A stretch of DNA of 64,000 nt from Caulobacter sp. FWC2 (GCF_002742625.1 NZ_PEBF01000001.1:1550001-1614000); one strand, 5' to 3'; positions 1-8,024 are shown, numbered from the stretch's first letter. The notes: generated by a model from the letters alone, not told the origin. Made by a program: numbers and translations.

Positions 1-1
1 C

Positions 2-721
2 AAGCTGGTCCGCGCCAACCTCAAGCAGGCCAATTTCAACGGGGCCAATCTGGCCGGCGCCGACCTTTCGGGCGCCAACCTGACCGGGGCCGACCTGCGC
101 AACACCGTCCTGGTCGGCGCCAAGACCATGTCGTGGAACATCAGCGACACCAACCTGGAAGGCGCTTTGACCGACAAGCCGTCGGGCACCAGCGTCTCGG
201 ACCTGCCGTACGAGCAGATGATCGCCGACCATGCGCGCTGGATCGATACCGGCGGCGCCGAGGGCAAGCCGTCCGTGTTCGACAGGGCGGACCTGCGGAA
301 CCTGCGCTCGATCCGCGGCTACAACCTGACGGCCCTGTCAGCCAAGGGCGCGGTTCTCTACGGCCTCGACATGGAGGGCGTGCAGATGCAGGGCGCGCAG
401 CTGGACGGCGCCGATCTGCGAGCCTGCAACCTGCGCCGCGCCGACCTGCGCGGCGCACGGCTGAAAGGCGCCAAGTTGACGGGTTCGGACCTGCGCGACG
501 CCCAGTTGGGCCCGCTGCTGATCGCCGCCGACCGCGTGCTGCCGGTGGACCTGACGGGCGCGATCCTTGCCAATGCCGACCTGGCGCGCGCCGACCTTCG
601 CCAGGCCAGAATGGCCGGCGCGGACGTGTCGCGCGCCAACTTCACCGGGGCCCAGCTCAAGGACGTGGACCTGACCGGCGCGATCCGCCAGGCGGCGCGC
701 GGCCTGGACGATGTTATTTGA
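2..721 (+). CDS. Pentapeptide-repeat protein, 5' end cut by the window edge
   Basis: The reading frame is open from base 2, and the first codons already encode pentapeptide repeats of the A(D/N)LxG type, so the start lies outside the window and the ATG at 128 is internal. About 239 residues are visible. The repeat run is broken near bases 236-265 by the motif RWIDTGGAEG, after which repeats resume to the C-terminus. The family folds as a right-handed quadrilateral beta-helix; individual roles vary and none can be assigned here. The next gene is a paralog with the same break motif, so the pair probably arose by duplication. No signal peptide is visible in the fragment. Confidence 0.85.
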   Translation, partial: KLVRANLKQANFNGANLAGADLSGANLTGADLRNTVLVGAKTMSWNISDTNLEGALTDKPSGTSVSDLPYEQMIADHARWIDTGGAEGKPSVFDRADLRNLRSIRGYNLTALSAKGAVLYGLDMEGVQMQGAQLDGADLRACNLRRADLRGARLKGAKLTGSDLRDAQLGPLLIAADRVLPVDLTGAILANADLARADLRQARMAGADVSRANFTGAQLKDVDLTGAIRQAARGLDDVI

Positions 722-821
722 GAAAATATCGCGACAAACGGACGCAGGGTTAACCGTTCGCTCGTCCCTCGTCGCTAGAGTGCGCGTAGCTCAGAAAAGA
801 ACCTAACGGGGAAACAACGTT

Positions 822-2084
822 ATGAACGCCGCGCAAAGCGTGGCCGGGCGTCGCCGCCTGAGCCAAGCCGAGCTCGACATGATCGTAACGGCGCACGAGA
901 AATTCGTTACCGGCAAGCAGGGTGGCAAACGCGCCTCCCTACGCTTCATGCAGCTGTCGGGCCTAGATCTGTCGTTCCGAAATCTGATTGACGCGGACCT
1001 GACCGCTTCGGTCCTCGAGAATTGCCGCATGGTCCGCACCAAGCTGGATCGCGCGAGCCTGTTCGGCTGCGACCTGCGGAAAAGCGACATGCGACAGGCC
1101 TCGCTGGTCCGCGCGGATCTGCGCGGCGCCTGCCTGCGCGGCGCGAACCTCGCCCAGGCCGACCTGACCCAGGCCGACTTTCGCGAAGGCCAGATCGCCA
1201 TTCCGCACCCCCGCAAGGGCCTCGAAACCATGCGCCACGAAACCCGTCAGGGCGAAGTGGACGAGGTAAACTTCTCGGGCGCCACCCTGGACGGCTCGCA
1301 GTTCGAGGGCGTCTCGGCGTTCAAGGCCGATTTCAGCGATTGCTCGCTGAGGGGCGCCAAGCTGGCGGGCGCGAACCTGAAGGAAGCCAATCTGGTCGGG
1401 GCCATGCTGGACGGGGCCGACGTCAAGGGCTGCAACCTGGAAGGCGCGAACCTGTCGGGCGCGGTGATGGCGGGGGTCGACACCTCCACGGCCCGCATCA
1501 GCGGCGCCAGCATGGCCGGCGCCGTGGTTACGGTGACCCGCGAGGCGATCGACAAGGCCCAGGAGCTCTATCGGCGTTGCCTGGATAATCAACGGTGGTG
1601 CCAGACCGGCGGCAAGGAGGGCGCTGCCGCCCGCCTCGACGGCGAGGACCTGCGACCGCTGGGCGACAGGCTGAAGGGCCTGCGCCTGACGGCCATGAGC
1701 GCCAAGGGCGCCTGCATGGTCGGCTTGGATCTCTCCGGCGCCCAGTTGCAGGGCGCCAACCTGCAGAACGCCGACCTGCGCGCGGCCAACCTGCGCGGCG
1801 CGGACCTGCGCGGCGCCAAGCTGACCGGCGCCAACCTGACCAAGGCCGACCTGCGGCAGGTCTTCCTGTCGCCGCTGCCGCTGGGACCCGACCGCCAGAC
1901 CCCGTCCAATCTGCAGGGCGCGCGCATGCGCTACGCCATGGTCCAGACCGCCGATCTCAGCGAAGCCGTCTTCGACGGCGCCGACCTGCGCGGCTCGGAC
2001 TTCACGGGCGCGCGGGTGGCCAAGGCCAGTTTCCGCGATGTGGACTTGAACCAGGTCCAGGGCCTGGATTTTTCACTGCCCTAA
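822..2084 (+). CDS. Pentapeptide-repeat protein with two repeat blocks
   Basis: This is a 420-residue protein made largely of A(D/N)LxG pentapeptides. The first block follows a cap-like motif at residues 24-35 (AHEKFVTGKQGG). The second follows NQRWCQTGGKEG near residues 256-267, which matches the break motif of the upstream paralog. Each cap followed by a repeat block looks like one module. There is no transmembrane segment or signal peptide, so a cytoplasmic protein is likely. The ATG at 822 follows a purine-rich GGGGAAAC stretch. A 100-bp gap separates it from the upstream copy, enough for its own promoter. Function unknown; a gyrase-protecting Qnr-like role is possible for the fold but nothing here supports it. 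Confidence 0.9.
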   Translation: MNAAQSVAGRRRLSQAELDMIVTAHEKFVTGKQGGKRASLRFMQLSGLDLSFRNLIDADLTASVLENCRMVRTKLDRASLFGCDLRKSDMRQASLVRADLRGACLRGANLAQADLTQADFREGQIAIPHPRKGLETMRHETRQGEVDEVNFSGATLDGSQFEGVSAFKADFSDCSLRGAKLAGANLKEANLVGAMLDGADVKGCNLEGANLSGAVMAGVDTSTARISGASMAGAVVTVTREAIDKAQELYRRCLDNQRWCQTGGKEGAAARLDGEDLRPLGDRLKGLRLTAMSAKGACMVGLDLSGAQLQGANLQNADLRAANLRGADLRGAKLTGANLTKADLRQVFLSPLPLGPDRQTPSNLQGARMRYAMVQTADLSEAVFDGADLRGSDFTGARVAKASFRDVDLNQVQGLDFSLP

Positions 2085-2099
2085 CCGGGCCCAGATCTG

Positions 2100-2126
2100 A
2101 AAAAGGCGGCGCATCGCTGCGCCGCC
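2100..2126 (-). terminator. Rho-independent terminator of the hsp20 gene
   Basis: A perfect 9-bp stem (2105-2113 with 2118-2126, loop TCGC) is followed, read leftward, by five T residues (the A run at 2100-2104). The U-tract is only on the minus-strand side, so it serves the leftward hsp20 gene that ends 45 bp away. Confidence 0.8.
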
Positions 2127-2170
2127 CAAGTTCAGAGGGGATCAGGGGAGACTAAGGAGAGGCGCGCGGG

Positions 2171-2632
2171 TTAAGCGGCCTTTTCGCCTTCGATCAGGGT
2201 CGAAGCGGCGCTCGACTTGATCTCCACCGTGCGGGGCTTCAGCGCTTCGGGCAGCTCACGCTTCAGCGCGATCGACAGCAGGCCGTTCGACAGGTCGGCG
2301 TCGCCCACGATCAGGTAGTCGGTCAGCTGGAACTTGCGCTCGAAATTGCGCTCCGCCAGGCCGCGATGGAGGTACTGCTTGGCGTCGCCATCGTTGGCGG
2401 CCTTGCGACCGGTGACGGTCAGCAGGTTTTCCTTCACCTCGACGGTCAGCTCATCCGGCTTGAAGCCGGCCACCGCGATCTCGATGCGGTAGTCGTTTTC
2501 GCCGGTGCGTTCGATATTGTAGGGGGGATAGCCCGAGGCCGCTTCGGTGCGGGCGGCGGCGTCCAACTGGTCGGCGAGGCGGTCAAAGCCGACGAGCGAG
2601 CGGTACAGGGGCGAAAGGTCGATCGTACGCAT
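2171..2632 (-). CDS. Small heat-shock protein, Hsp20/IbpA type
   Basis: The 153-residue protein has the standard Hsp20 layout: a short N-terminal arm that begins MRTIDLSPLYRS, an alpha-crystallin domain from about residue 35 to 125 (with VTGRKA and the GLLSIALKRELPE end strand), and a short acidic tail. Such proteins are ATP-independent holdases that bind unfolding clients in the cytoplasm. The Shine-Dalgarno AAGGA lies 9 nt before the ATG and is buried in a hairpin (see the leader element). The gene is divergent from the methyltransferase-fold gene at 2873 and ends at a strong terminator. Regulation is probably by a heat-shock sigma promoter plus an RNA thermometer. Confidence 0.95.
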   Translation of the reverse strand: MRTIDLSPLYRSLVGFDRLADQLDAAARTEAASGYPPYNIERTGENDYRIEIAVAGFKPDELTVEVKENLLTVTGRKAANDGDAKQYLHRGLAERNFERKFQLTDYLIVGDADLSNGLLSIALKRELPEALKPRTVEIKSSAASTLIEGEKAA

Positions 2633-2640
2633 AGGGTCAG

Positions 2641-2703
2641 ATCCTTCTTATCAAGCAAGGTCTTTGATGTTCGTCCCGTCGGCGACCCGAAATCGGCGTC
2701 GCC
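2641..2703 (-). promoter_or_regulatory. ROSE-like RNA thermometer in the hsp20 leader
   Basis: The leader has a stable 5' hairpin (2681-2703, GGCGAC paired with GUCGCC plus an inner CCG/CGG) and a weak start-proximal hairpin (2643-2660). In the second, CCUUGCUU pairs with AAGAAGG. This hides the AAGGA ribosome site and bulges the G of UUGCU. A UYGCU strand with a bulged G opposite the Shine-Dalgarno is the known hallmark of ROSE thermometers in alpha- and gammaproteobacterial small heat-shock genes. The pairing was read by eye; no folding energy was computed. Confidence 0.75.
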
Positions 2704-2745
2704 AGGTGGTCCGGAAGGCCCGGGTGTCCAGCGCCTTCGTGAAAG

Positions 2746-2774
2746 TAGTTGGTGAGCGGATTTTCCGGTTCAAG
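2746..2774 (-). promoter_or_regulatory. Putative heat-shock (sigma-32/RpoH) promoter of hsp20
   Basis: Read leftward there is a perfect CTTGAA -35 (2769-2774), a 14-bp spacer and CACCAACTA (2746-2754), which resembles the alphaproteobacterial RpoH -10 CCCCATNTA. It lies about 115 bp before the hsp20 start, leaving room for the structured leader. Confidence 0.6.
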
Positions 2775-2872
2775 GGGCGCCAAACTCATCGAACGTGAAT
2801 CGTTTGACGCGCCGTCAGCCCCCGCTAAGGTCGCGCTCCAATTCCGCCCATCCGCCGAAGGACACGTCCCCC

Positions 2873-3715
2873 ATGCCGCTTCGTCGCCACGCTCTCCTGC
2901 TCGCCGCCGCCTTCGCCCTGGTCGCGCCCGCCGCCCTGGCCGCGCCCGACGCGGCGCTGAAAGCCGCCGTCGCCTCGCCGAACCGTCCCGCCGGCGATGT
3001 CGCCCGCGACGGCGCGCGCCATCCGTATGACAGCCTGACCTTCTGGGGCGTGAAGCCCAAGCAGACGATCATCGAGATCTCGCCCGGCGGCGGCTACTGG
3101 ACCGAGATCCTGGCCCCCTACGCCAAGGCTACGGGCGGGACCTATGTCGCTGGTGTCGCCGATCTGTCGAACCCCAAGATCTCGGAAGGGGCCAAGAAGG
3201 GCCGCGCCGACTTCGAGGCTCGGTTCGCCGACGCGGCCAAATACGGCAAGCCGCAGTTCGTCAACTTCGGCGCTGCTTCGGGTCCGCTTGGCGCGCCCGG
3301 CTCGGCCGACATCGTGCTGACGGCCCGCAACGTCCACAACTGGACCCAGGCGCCGGGCATGGCCGACAAGGTGTTCGCCGACTTCTTCGCCGTTCTGAAG
3401 CCCGGCGGCGTGCTGGCGGTCGAGGATCACCGCGCCGACCCGCGCTCGGAAAAGGACGCCGGCGCCGACGGTTACCTGAACACCGCCACCGTGGTCGCCC
3501 TGGCCGAGAAAGCCGGCTTCAAGCTGGACGCCAAGTCCGAGATCAACGCCAACCCCAAGGACACCAAGGACCACCCCTTCGGCGTCTGGACCCTGCCGCC
3601 CGTCAAGCGCACCGCGCCGGGCGGCCAGCCGGCCAATCCGAACTTCGATCGCACGAAGTACGACGCGATCGGCGAAAGCGACCGCATGACCTTGCGCTTC
3701 CGTAAGCCAGCCTAG
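2873..3715 (+). CDS. Exported methyltransferase-fold protein (COG4798-like)
   Basis: A longer frame starts at 2795, but the ATG at 2873 has GAAGGA about 10 nt upstream and opens directly into a signal peptide (residues 1-22, ending ALAALA then APDA), so I use it (280 aa). The mature part has a class I methyltransferase-like glycine motif, IIEISPGGGYWTEIL, and the family segment ARNVHNW. Members are annotated as predicted methyltransferases, yet they carry export signals, and SAM is not expected in the periplasm. The true activity is therefore uncertain. The next gene is a paralog sharing the NPKD(T/S)KDHPFGVWTLPP tail. No substrate can be inferred. Confidence 0.85.
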   Translation: MPLRRHALLLAAAFALVAPAALAAPDAALKAAVASPNRPAGDVARDGARHPYDSLTFWGVKPKQTIIEISPGGGYWTEILAPYAKATGGTYVAGVADLSNPKISEGAKKGRADFEARFADAAKYGKPQFVNFGAASGPLGAPGSADIVLTARNVHNWTQAPGMADKVFADFFAVLKPGGVLAVEDHRADPRSEKDAGADGYLNTATVVALAEKAGFKLDAKSEINANPKDTKDHPFGVWTLPPVKRTAPGGQPANPNFDRTKYDAIGESDRMTLRFRKPA

Positions 3716-3773
3716 GTTTGCCCTGCCTGACTTTGGTCAAGGTCGGCCCGCAGGTTGGCTGCATTACGGGGGA

Positions 3774-4667
3774 ATGATGCTTCCAGCTCAGTATTGGTCG
3801 CGGCGAGGAGTCCTGGCGAGCGTCGGCGCGCTAGGGCTCTCGGCCTGCGGCAAGAAAAACGACCCCGCCAAGACCGAGGCCATAGCAGCCCCGGCCGGGC
3901 CGGCGACCATCGAGACGGTCGTGGCCGGCGACTGGCGTCCGCCCGCCGACCGCGCCCGCGACTTCTGGCGCCATCCGGTCGAGACCTTGAAGTTCTGGGA
4001 CCTGAAGCCCGGTCAGACGGTTGTCGAGTTCTGGCCCGGCGCCGGCTGGTACACCGACATCCTGGGTCCGTTCCTGGCCGACACCCACGGCAAGCTCTAC
4101 GAAGCCGAGCTGCAGACCGACGACCCGTCGGAGCCGGCCGCGGCGGAGATCGTCGAGGCCTACCGTCGCAAGCTGTCTGAAAAGAAGAAGATCTACGGCG
4201 AGGTGATCTTCACCGCCTTCGGCCCGACCAGCGGCCCGGTGGCGCCGGCGGGAACGGCCGACCTCGTGCTGTTCCTGCGCAATCTGCACAACTGGATGGC
4301 CGGCGGCATCGCCGAGAAGGCCTTCAAGGACGCCTTGGCGGCCCTGAAGCCGGGCGGGATCCTGGGCGTCGAGGAGCACCGGGGCCAGCCGGGCAGGGTG
4401 CAGGACGTGCTGGCCGCCGATGGCTATGTGCAGCAGGACTACGTGATCCAGCTGGCCAAGGAGGCCGGCTTTGTCCTGGCCGGAACCAGCGAGATCAACG
4501 CCAATCCCAAGGACAGCAAGGACCACCCGTTCGGCGTCTGGACCCTGCCGCCGACGCGGCTGTCGGCCCCGCGCGGCGAGCCGTCCGAGTCGGGCTTTGA
4601 CCATTCCAAATATGACGCGATCGGTGAAAGCGACCGCATGACCCTCAAGTTCGTGAAGCCCAAATGA
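3774..4667 (+). CDS. Tat-type lipoprotein with methyltransferase-like fold
   Basis: This 297-residue paralog of the upstream gene keeps the motif VVEFWPGAGWYTDIL and the shared C-terminus. Its N-terminus differs: SRRGVLA (residues 9-15) resembles a twin-arginine signal and LSAC (22-25) is a lipobox, so it is predicted to be folded before export and lipid-anchored at Cys25. Folding before Tat export would allow a cofactor to be loaded in the cytoplasm. ATGs at 3774 and 3777 are both possible; GGGGGA abuts them. Its stop overlaps the start of the next gene (ATGA), so the two are translationally coupled. Confidence 0.82.
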   Translation: MMLPAQYWSRRGVLASVGALGLSACGKKNDPAKTEAIAAPAGPATIETVVAGDWRPPADRARDFWRHPVETLKFWDLKPGQTVVEFWPGAGWYTDILGPFLADTHGKLYEAELQTDDPSEPAAAEIVEAYRRKLSEKKKIYGEVIFTAFGPTSGPVAPAGTADLVLFLRNLHNWMAGGIAEKAFKDALAALKPGGILGVEEHRGQPGRVQDVLAADGYVQQDYVIQLAKEAGFVLAGTSEINANPKDSKDHPFGVWTLPPTRLSAPRGEPSESGFDHSKYDAIGESDRMTLKFVKPK

Positions 4668-5311
4668 AACGCGCTCTGATCCTCGCCGCCGCCCTCGCGG
4701 CCGCCGCTACGCCCGCCTTGGCCGAAAAGACCGCCCCGGCCGACAAGGTCTTTCCGTTCCTGGACAAGTTCCTGAAGGTGCCGCCGACGGAGCGCTCCCG
4801 GGTGAAGCTCTCTTACGCTATCCGCCAAGACGGCCAGATGATGCCAAACCTGAAGGCGACTCTTGTCGAGAAGAGCGGCGCGCGCACGCCGCTTCCGATC
4901 AATGCGGAAGGCTATTTCGACCGTCTGCCGACCTTGGCCCAGCTCCAGGGCGATGCGACCCTCATTCTGGACGTGCCGGCCGACATGAAGCTGGGTACGG
5001 CGATGAATTTCGGCACACAGCTGAAGCCTGCGGCGGAATACGACGCGCGCGAACTGACCGCGACCGTCAACGAAGCCAACACCGTCATCGGCAAGGCCGC
5101 CGGCCCTATGTCGTTCATGGCCCCGAAGATGACCGGGATCGTTTTTCCGAAAGCGGAGGGCGGAACAATCGTCTTCGCTGACGGCCACACCGCGCCGCTT
5201 CCGGAAGCCAAGGATGTCCCGTTTTTCCGTCCGGCCGATCATCAGGGCGCCGTACGGGTAAAGTTGACAAAAACCCCAACTAAGGTCGGGTTCTACGACG
5301 GGAAGAAATAA
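4664..5311 (+). CDS. Exported protein of unknown function
   Basis: The 215-residue product begins with a clear signal peptide (residues 1-20, ending PALA before EKTAPADK). I do not recognise the mature domain. It looks like a beta-rich soluble periplasmic protein and has no cysteine. It overlaps the upstream lipoprotein gene by four bases (ATGA), so it is almost certainly made with it. That context suggests a shared envelope function with the two methyltransferase-fold proteins, but the sequence does not say which. Confidence 0.75.
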   Translation: MKRALILAAALAAAATPALAEKTAPADKVFPFLDKFLKVPPTERSRVKLSYAIRQDGQMMPNLKATLVEKSGARTPLPINAEGYFDRLPTLAQLQGDATLILDVPADMKLGTAMNFGTQLKPAAEYDARELTATVNEANTVIGKAAGPMSFMAPKMTGIVFPKAEGGTIVFADGHTAPLPEAKDVPFFRPADHQGAVRVKLTKTPTKVGFYDGKK

Positions 5312-5402
5312 GGCCCAGGGTCGTCTGAACGGTGTTTACTTAACCAGACGGCCCGGTCTAGCTATCCGCCACACTTTTTTCGCGCAGAGGGAGATCGCGC
5401 TC

Positions 5403-5711
5403 ATGGCCACGCTTCAGGAAATCACCGATCGCATCAAGGGCGCCGTCGGCGACGACAGCGGTCTCGGCAAGAGCCTCAAGTTCGACCTGAAAGACACCGG
5501 CGTCATCCATATCGATGGTGGCGCGGTGACCAACGAAGACAAGCCGGCCGACCTGACCATGACGCTCAGCCTGGACGACCTGCTGGCCATCGGCGCCGGC
5601 TCGCTGGACCCGACCATGGCGGTCATGACCGGCAAGCTGAAGCTGTCGGACATGGGCACGGCCATGGCCCTGCAGCCCAAGATGGGCGCTCTGTTCGCCA
5701 AGATGCGCTAA
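5403..5711 (+). CDS. SCP2 sterol-carrier domain protein
   Basis: The 102-residue protein is a stand-alone SCP2 fold. It starts MATLQEITDRIKGAV, contains the strands VIHIDGGAV and LTMTLSLDDLLAI, and carries the helix segment LDPTMAVMTGKLKLSGD-like (here GKLKLSDMGTAM), typical of the lipid-binding tunnel. Family members bind lipids or fatty acyl-CoA in the cytoplasm. Length equals the usual single domain. A purine-rich GAGGGAGAT precedes the ATG. The lipase-like hydrolase downstream makes a lipid role plausible. Confidence 0.88.
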   Translation: MATLQEITDRIKGAVGDDSGLGKSLKFDLKDTGVIHIDGGAVTNEDKPADLTMTLSLDDLLAIGAGSLDPTMAVMTGKLKLSDMGTAMALQPKMGALFAKMR

Positions 5712-5788
5712 CGCATTTTCTCGCGAGAAAATGCGTCAAGCTGACAAACTGAAGGCTGTTTCGGTCCATTCGGACCGAGACAGCCTTC
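5711..5788. repeat. Two consecutive intergenic palindromes
   Basis: Bases 5711-5736 form a perfect 26-bp palindrome centred on TCGCGA. It begins at the last base of the SCP2 stop codon. Bases 5751-5788 form a second hairpin with 17-bp arms (5751-5767 with 5772-5788, one G-T pair) and an ATTC loop. Neither has a downstream T-run, so they look more like repetitive intergenic elements than a classical terminator. The longest frame of the next gene would start inside the first palindrome. Confidence 0.75.
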
Positions 5789-5796
5789 GGGCCGCG

Positions 5797-6780
5797 ATGA
5801 CGGAAGAACTGGCGCGTCTGGTCTCGATTTCCGAGGCGCCGGTTCCCGACAGCGGTAAAGCCGAATGGTTTCGCGGCGCGGATGGGGCGACCCTCCGCGC
5901 CGCGACGTTTTTCCCGCAAGGACCCGCGCGGGGTTCGGTGGTGCTCAGCCCCGGACGCAGCGAGCCGATCGAGAAATATTTCGAGGTCGTCGAAGACCTC
6001 CTGGGCCGCGGCTTCGCCGTGCTGCTGCATGACTGGCGAGGGCAGGGGCTGTCGGCCCGGGGCCTCCCGGACCGCCTCAAGGGCCATGCCCAGGGCTTCA
6101 AGACCTTCATTTCCGACTACAAGACGCTGCTCGACACCTTCGAGGCGCGCATGCCCAAGCCGTGGATCGCGGTGTCGCACTCGATGGGCGGCTGCCTGAC
6201 CATGCTGGCCCTGGCCCATGGCGAGACGCGCTTCGCCGCCGCCGTGCTGTCCGCGCCGATGCTGGGCCTGAACACGGCCGGCGTGCCGCCCTGGCTGGCC
6301 AAGCCTCTGGCCTGGACGATGTCGCGGGTCGGCCTGGCTGGCGACTATGTGTCGGCCGCCTACGATCCCCTGACCCAGACCTTCCAGGGCGACGGCCTGA
6401 CCCATGACGAGACGCGCTACGACCGCTACCAAGCCCAGCTGAGGGCCGATCCGCAGATCGCCCTGGGCGGCATGACCTGGGGCTGGGCCGACTTCGCCAT
6501 CTCGGCCTGCGCCTGGCTGCGGCGCAGCAAGGGCGTCGAGAAGATCCAGATGCCCGTGACCATCGTCGGGGCCGAACTGGACAACCGCGTGCTGAATTCG
6601 GACGCGGAATCGATCGCCGCCCGCATCCCCAAGGGCCGCTATGTCGAGGTCCCGGGCGCGTTCCACGAGATCCTGGTCGAAACCGACGGCCGCCGGGCGG
6701 TGTTCTGGAAGGCCTTCGACGAGACGGTGGATCCGGTCGCTCCGCGCGAGCCGCTTACTTCGCCGAACGCTTCAGACTGA
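5797..6780 (+). CDS. Alpha/beta hydrolase, lysophospholipase/monoacylglycerol-lipase type
   Basis: I choose the ATG at 5797 (327 aa). The frame is open back to an ATG at 5731, but the extra codons lie in palindromic DNA and do not look like protein. The fold shows the nucleophile elbow SHSMGG near residue 131, an acid in VGAELDNRV and the catalytic His in GAFHEIL, as in PldB-like esterases. No signal peptide is visible, so it is probably cytoplasmic or peripheral. It follows the SCP2 gene. Its 3' end overlaps the convergent hisN gene by 26 bp. Confidence 0.87.
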   Translation: MTEELARLVSISEAPVPDSGKAEWFRGADGATLRAATFFPQGPARGSVVLSPGRSEPIEKYFEVVEDLLGRGFAVLLHDWRGQGLSARGLPDRLKGHAQGFKTFISDYKTLLDTFEARMPKPWIAVSHSMGGCLTMLALAHGETRFAAAVLSAPMLGLNTAGVPPWLAKPLAWTMSRVGLAGDYVSAAYDPLTQTFQGDGLTHDETRYDRYQAQLRADPQIALGGMTWGWADFAISACAWLRRSKGVEKIQMPVTIVGAELDNRVLNSDAESIAARIPKGRYVEVPGAFHEILVETDGRRAVFWKAFDETVDPVAPREPLTSPNASD

Positions 6781-7591
6781 CCAAGGCCTCGTCCAGCGGG
6801 CGGCGGTCGCCGGAGATCACCATCTGGCCGCCGTTCGGGCCGACGGGCTCGCCGCGCCAGTTGGTGACGATGCCGCCGGCGCCTTCGATCACGGGGATGG
6901 CGGCCTCGATGTCCCAGGACTTCAGGCCCGCCTCGATGACCATGTCCATCTTGCCCATGGCGACCATGGCGTAGGCATAGGCGTCGCAGCCCAGGCGGGC
7001 CAGCTTGGAAGCCGCACGCACTTGCAGCCAGGCGCCGCGCTCGGCCCCGTCGAAGCAGGCGTCGGGATCGGTGGTGGCGATGACGGCGTCAGTCAGGTCG
7101 GCGCATTCGCGGACCCGGATCGGCGTCTCCTGGCCGCGCGCCAGCAGGCGTGAGCCGCCCGCGTGGCCAATGAAGATTTCGCCGACATAGGGTTGGCCGA
7201 TCGAGCCCAGCAAGGGGCTGCCCTGATGGCGCAGGCCGATCAGGGTGGTCCACAGCGGCAGGCCGGAGATGAAGGCGCGGGTGCCGTCGATCGGGTCCAG
7301 CACCCAGACGAACTCGGCGTCCGGGCGGTCCTCGCCATATTCCTCGCCGATCACGCCGTGCTCGGGGAAATGTTCGCCGATCAGCTTGCGAATCGCCGCT
7401 TCCGCGCCGCGGTCGGCCTCGGTCACGGGGTCGAACGCCGCGTGGGAGTCGCGCGGAAGGTTCTTGCCGGCCCCCTTGTCCTCGAGGCCATGATCGGCCC
7501 GGAACAACGGCAAGATCGCGTCCGCGGACGCGCGGTTCAGATCGATGGTGAAGGCGTCGAGCGCCGCGAGCCGTTCAGCGGAAAGCGTCAT
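6755..7591 (-). CDS. hisN: Histidinol-phosphatase, inositol-monophosphatase family
   Basis: The 278-residue protein has the IMPase metal-site motifs GEEYG, DPIDGTRAF and WDIEAAIPVIEGAGG in the expected order. In actinobacteria and alphaproteobacteria this branch (HisN) dephosphorylates histidinol phosphate, the eighth step of histidine synthesis; related members act on inositol phosphate or PAP. The substrate is therefore inferred from subfamily resemblance. It lies 43 bp downstream of the XRE regulator on the same strand and ends inside the convergent hydrolase gene. Confidence 0.85.
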   Translation of the reverse strand: MTLSAERLAALDAFTIDLNRASADAILPLFRADHGLEDKGAGKNLPRDSHAAFDPVTEADRGAEAAIRKLIGEHFPEHGVIGEEYGEDRPDAEFVWVLDPIDGTRAFISGLPLWTTLIGLRHQGSPLLGSIGQPYVGEIFIGHAGGSRLLARGQETPIRVRECADLTDAVIATTDPDACFDGAERGAWLQVRAASKLARLGCDAYAYAMVAMGKMDMVIEAGLKSWDIEAAIPVIEGAGGIVTNWRGEPVGPNGGQMVISGDRRPLDEALVSLKRSAK

Positions 7592-7634
7592 GGGCGGGGT
7601 TTAACGCCCCCGCCGCAGGTACGCTACCAATGAC

Positions 7635-8024
7635 TTACGCGTCGGCGTGCTCGTGAGCGCCGCCGTTCAGCGACTTGGCCAGGTCCAGCAGGCGACGGCG
7701 CGGACGCTCGCCCAGCAGGTAGTAGGCGCGGATCAGGTCCAGCGTCTCCTTGCGGGCGAACATCTCGCCGCCTTCCGCCGCCTCGCCAGCGCTCTCGCGG
7801 CGAACGTCCGACAGGCCGTCGTAGAAGTAGCCGACCGGCACTTCCAGGGCCTCGGACAGTTGCCACAGACGCGCGGCGGAGATGCGGTTGGCGCCGCACT
7901 CATATTTCTGAATCTGCTGGAAACGCACGCCGACGGCGCCGGCCAGTTGTTGCTGGGTCAGGCCCAGCAGACGGCGGCGGCGACGCAGGCGCTTGCCCAG
8001 GTGCGTATCAATGTCGTTTCCCAT
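7635..8024 (-). CDS. XRE-family transcriptional regulator
   Basis: The frame is open to 8120, but MGNDIDTHLGKRL at 8024 fits the family start, giving 129 aa. Residues 10-65 form a Cro/CI helix-turn-helix (LTQQQLAGAVGVRFQQIQKY, then NRISAARLWQLSEAL), and the rest is a helical tail (DLIRAYYLLGERPRRRLLDLAKSL). This single-domain type is common in alphaproteobacteria. Targets cannot be read from sequence. It is divergent from the lipid A acyltransferase gene with a 126-bp shared promoter region and sits upstream of hisN. Confidence 0.87.
   Translation of the reverse strand: MGNDIDTHLGKRLRRRRRLLGLTQQQLAGAVGVRFQQIQKYECGANRISAARLWQLSEALEVPVGYFYDGLSDVRRESAGEAAEGGEMFARKETLDLIRAYYLLGERPRRRLLDLAKSLNGGAHEHADA

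Noticed and set aside
750..781. A sigma-73 promoter before the second pentapeptide gene
   Set aside because: TTAACCG and GCTAGAGT are present, but the 17-bp spacer exceeds the usual 10-14 bp, so the match is not convincing.
5731..5796. N-terminal extension of the hydrolase
   Set aside because: These 22 codons lie within two palindromes and the protein domain starts after ATG 5797.
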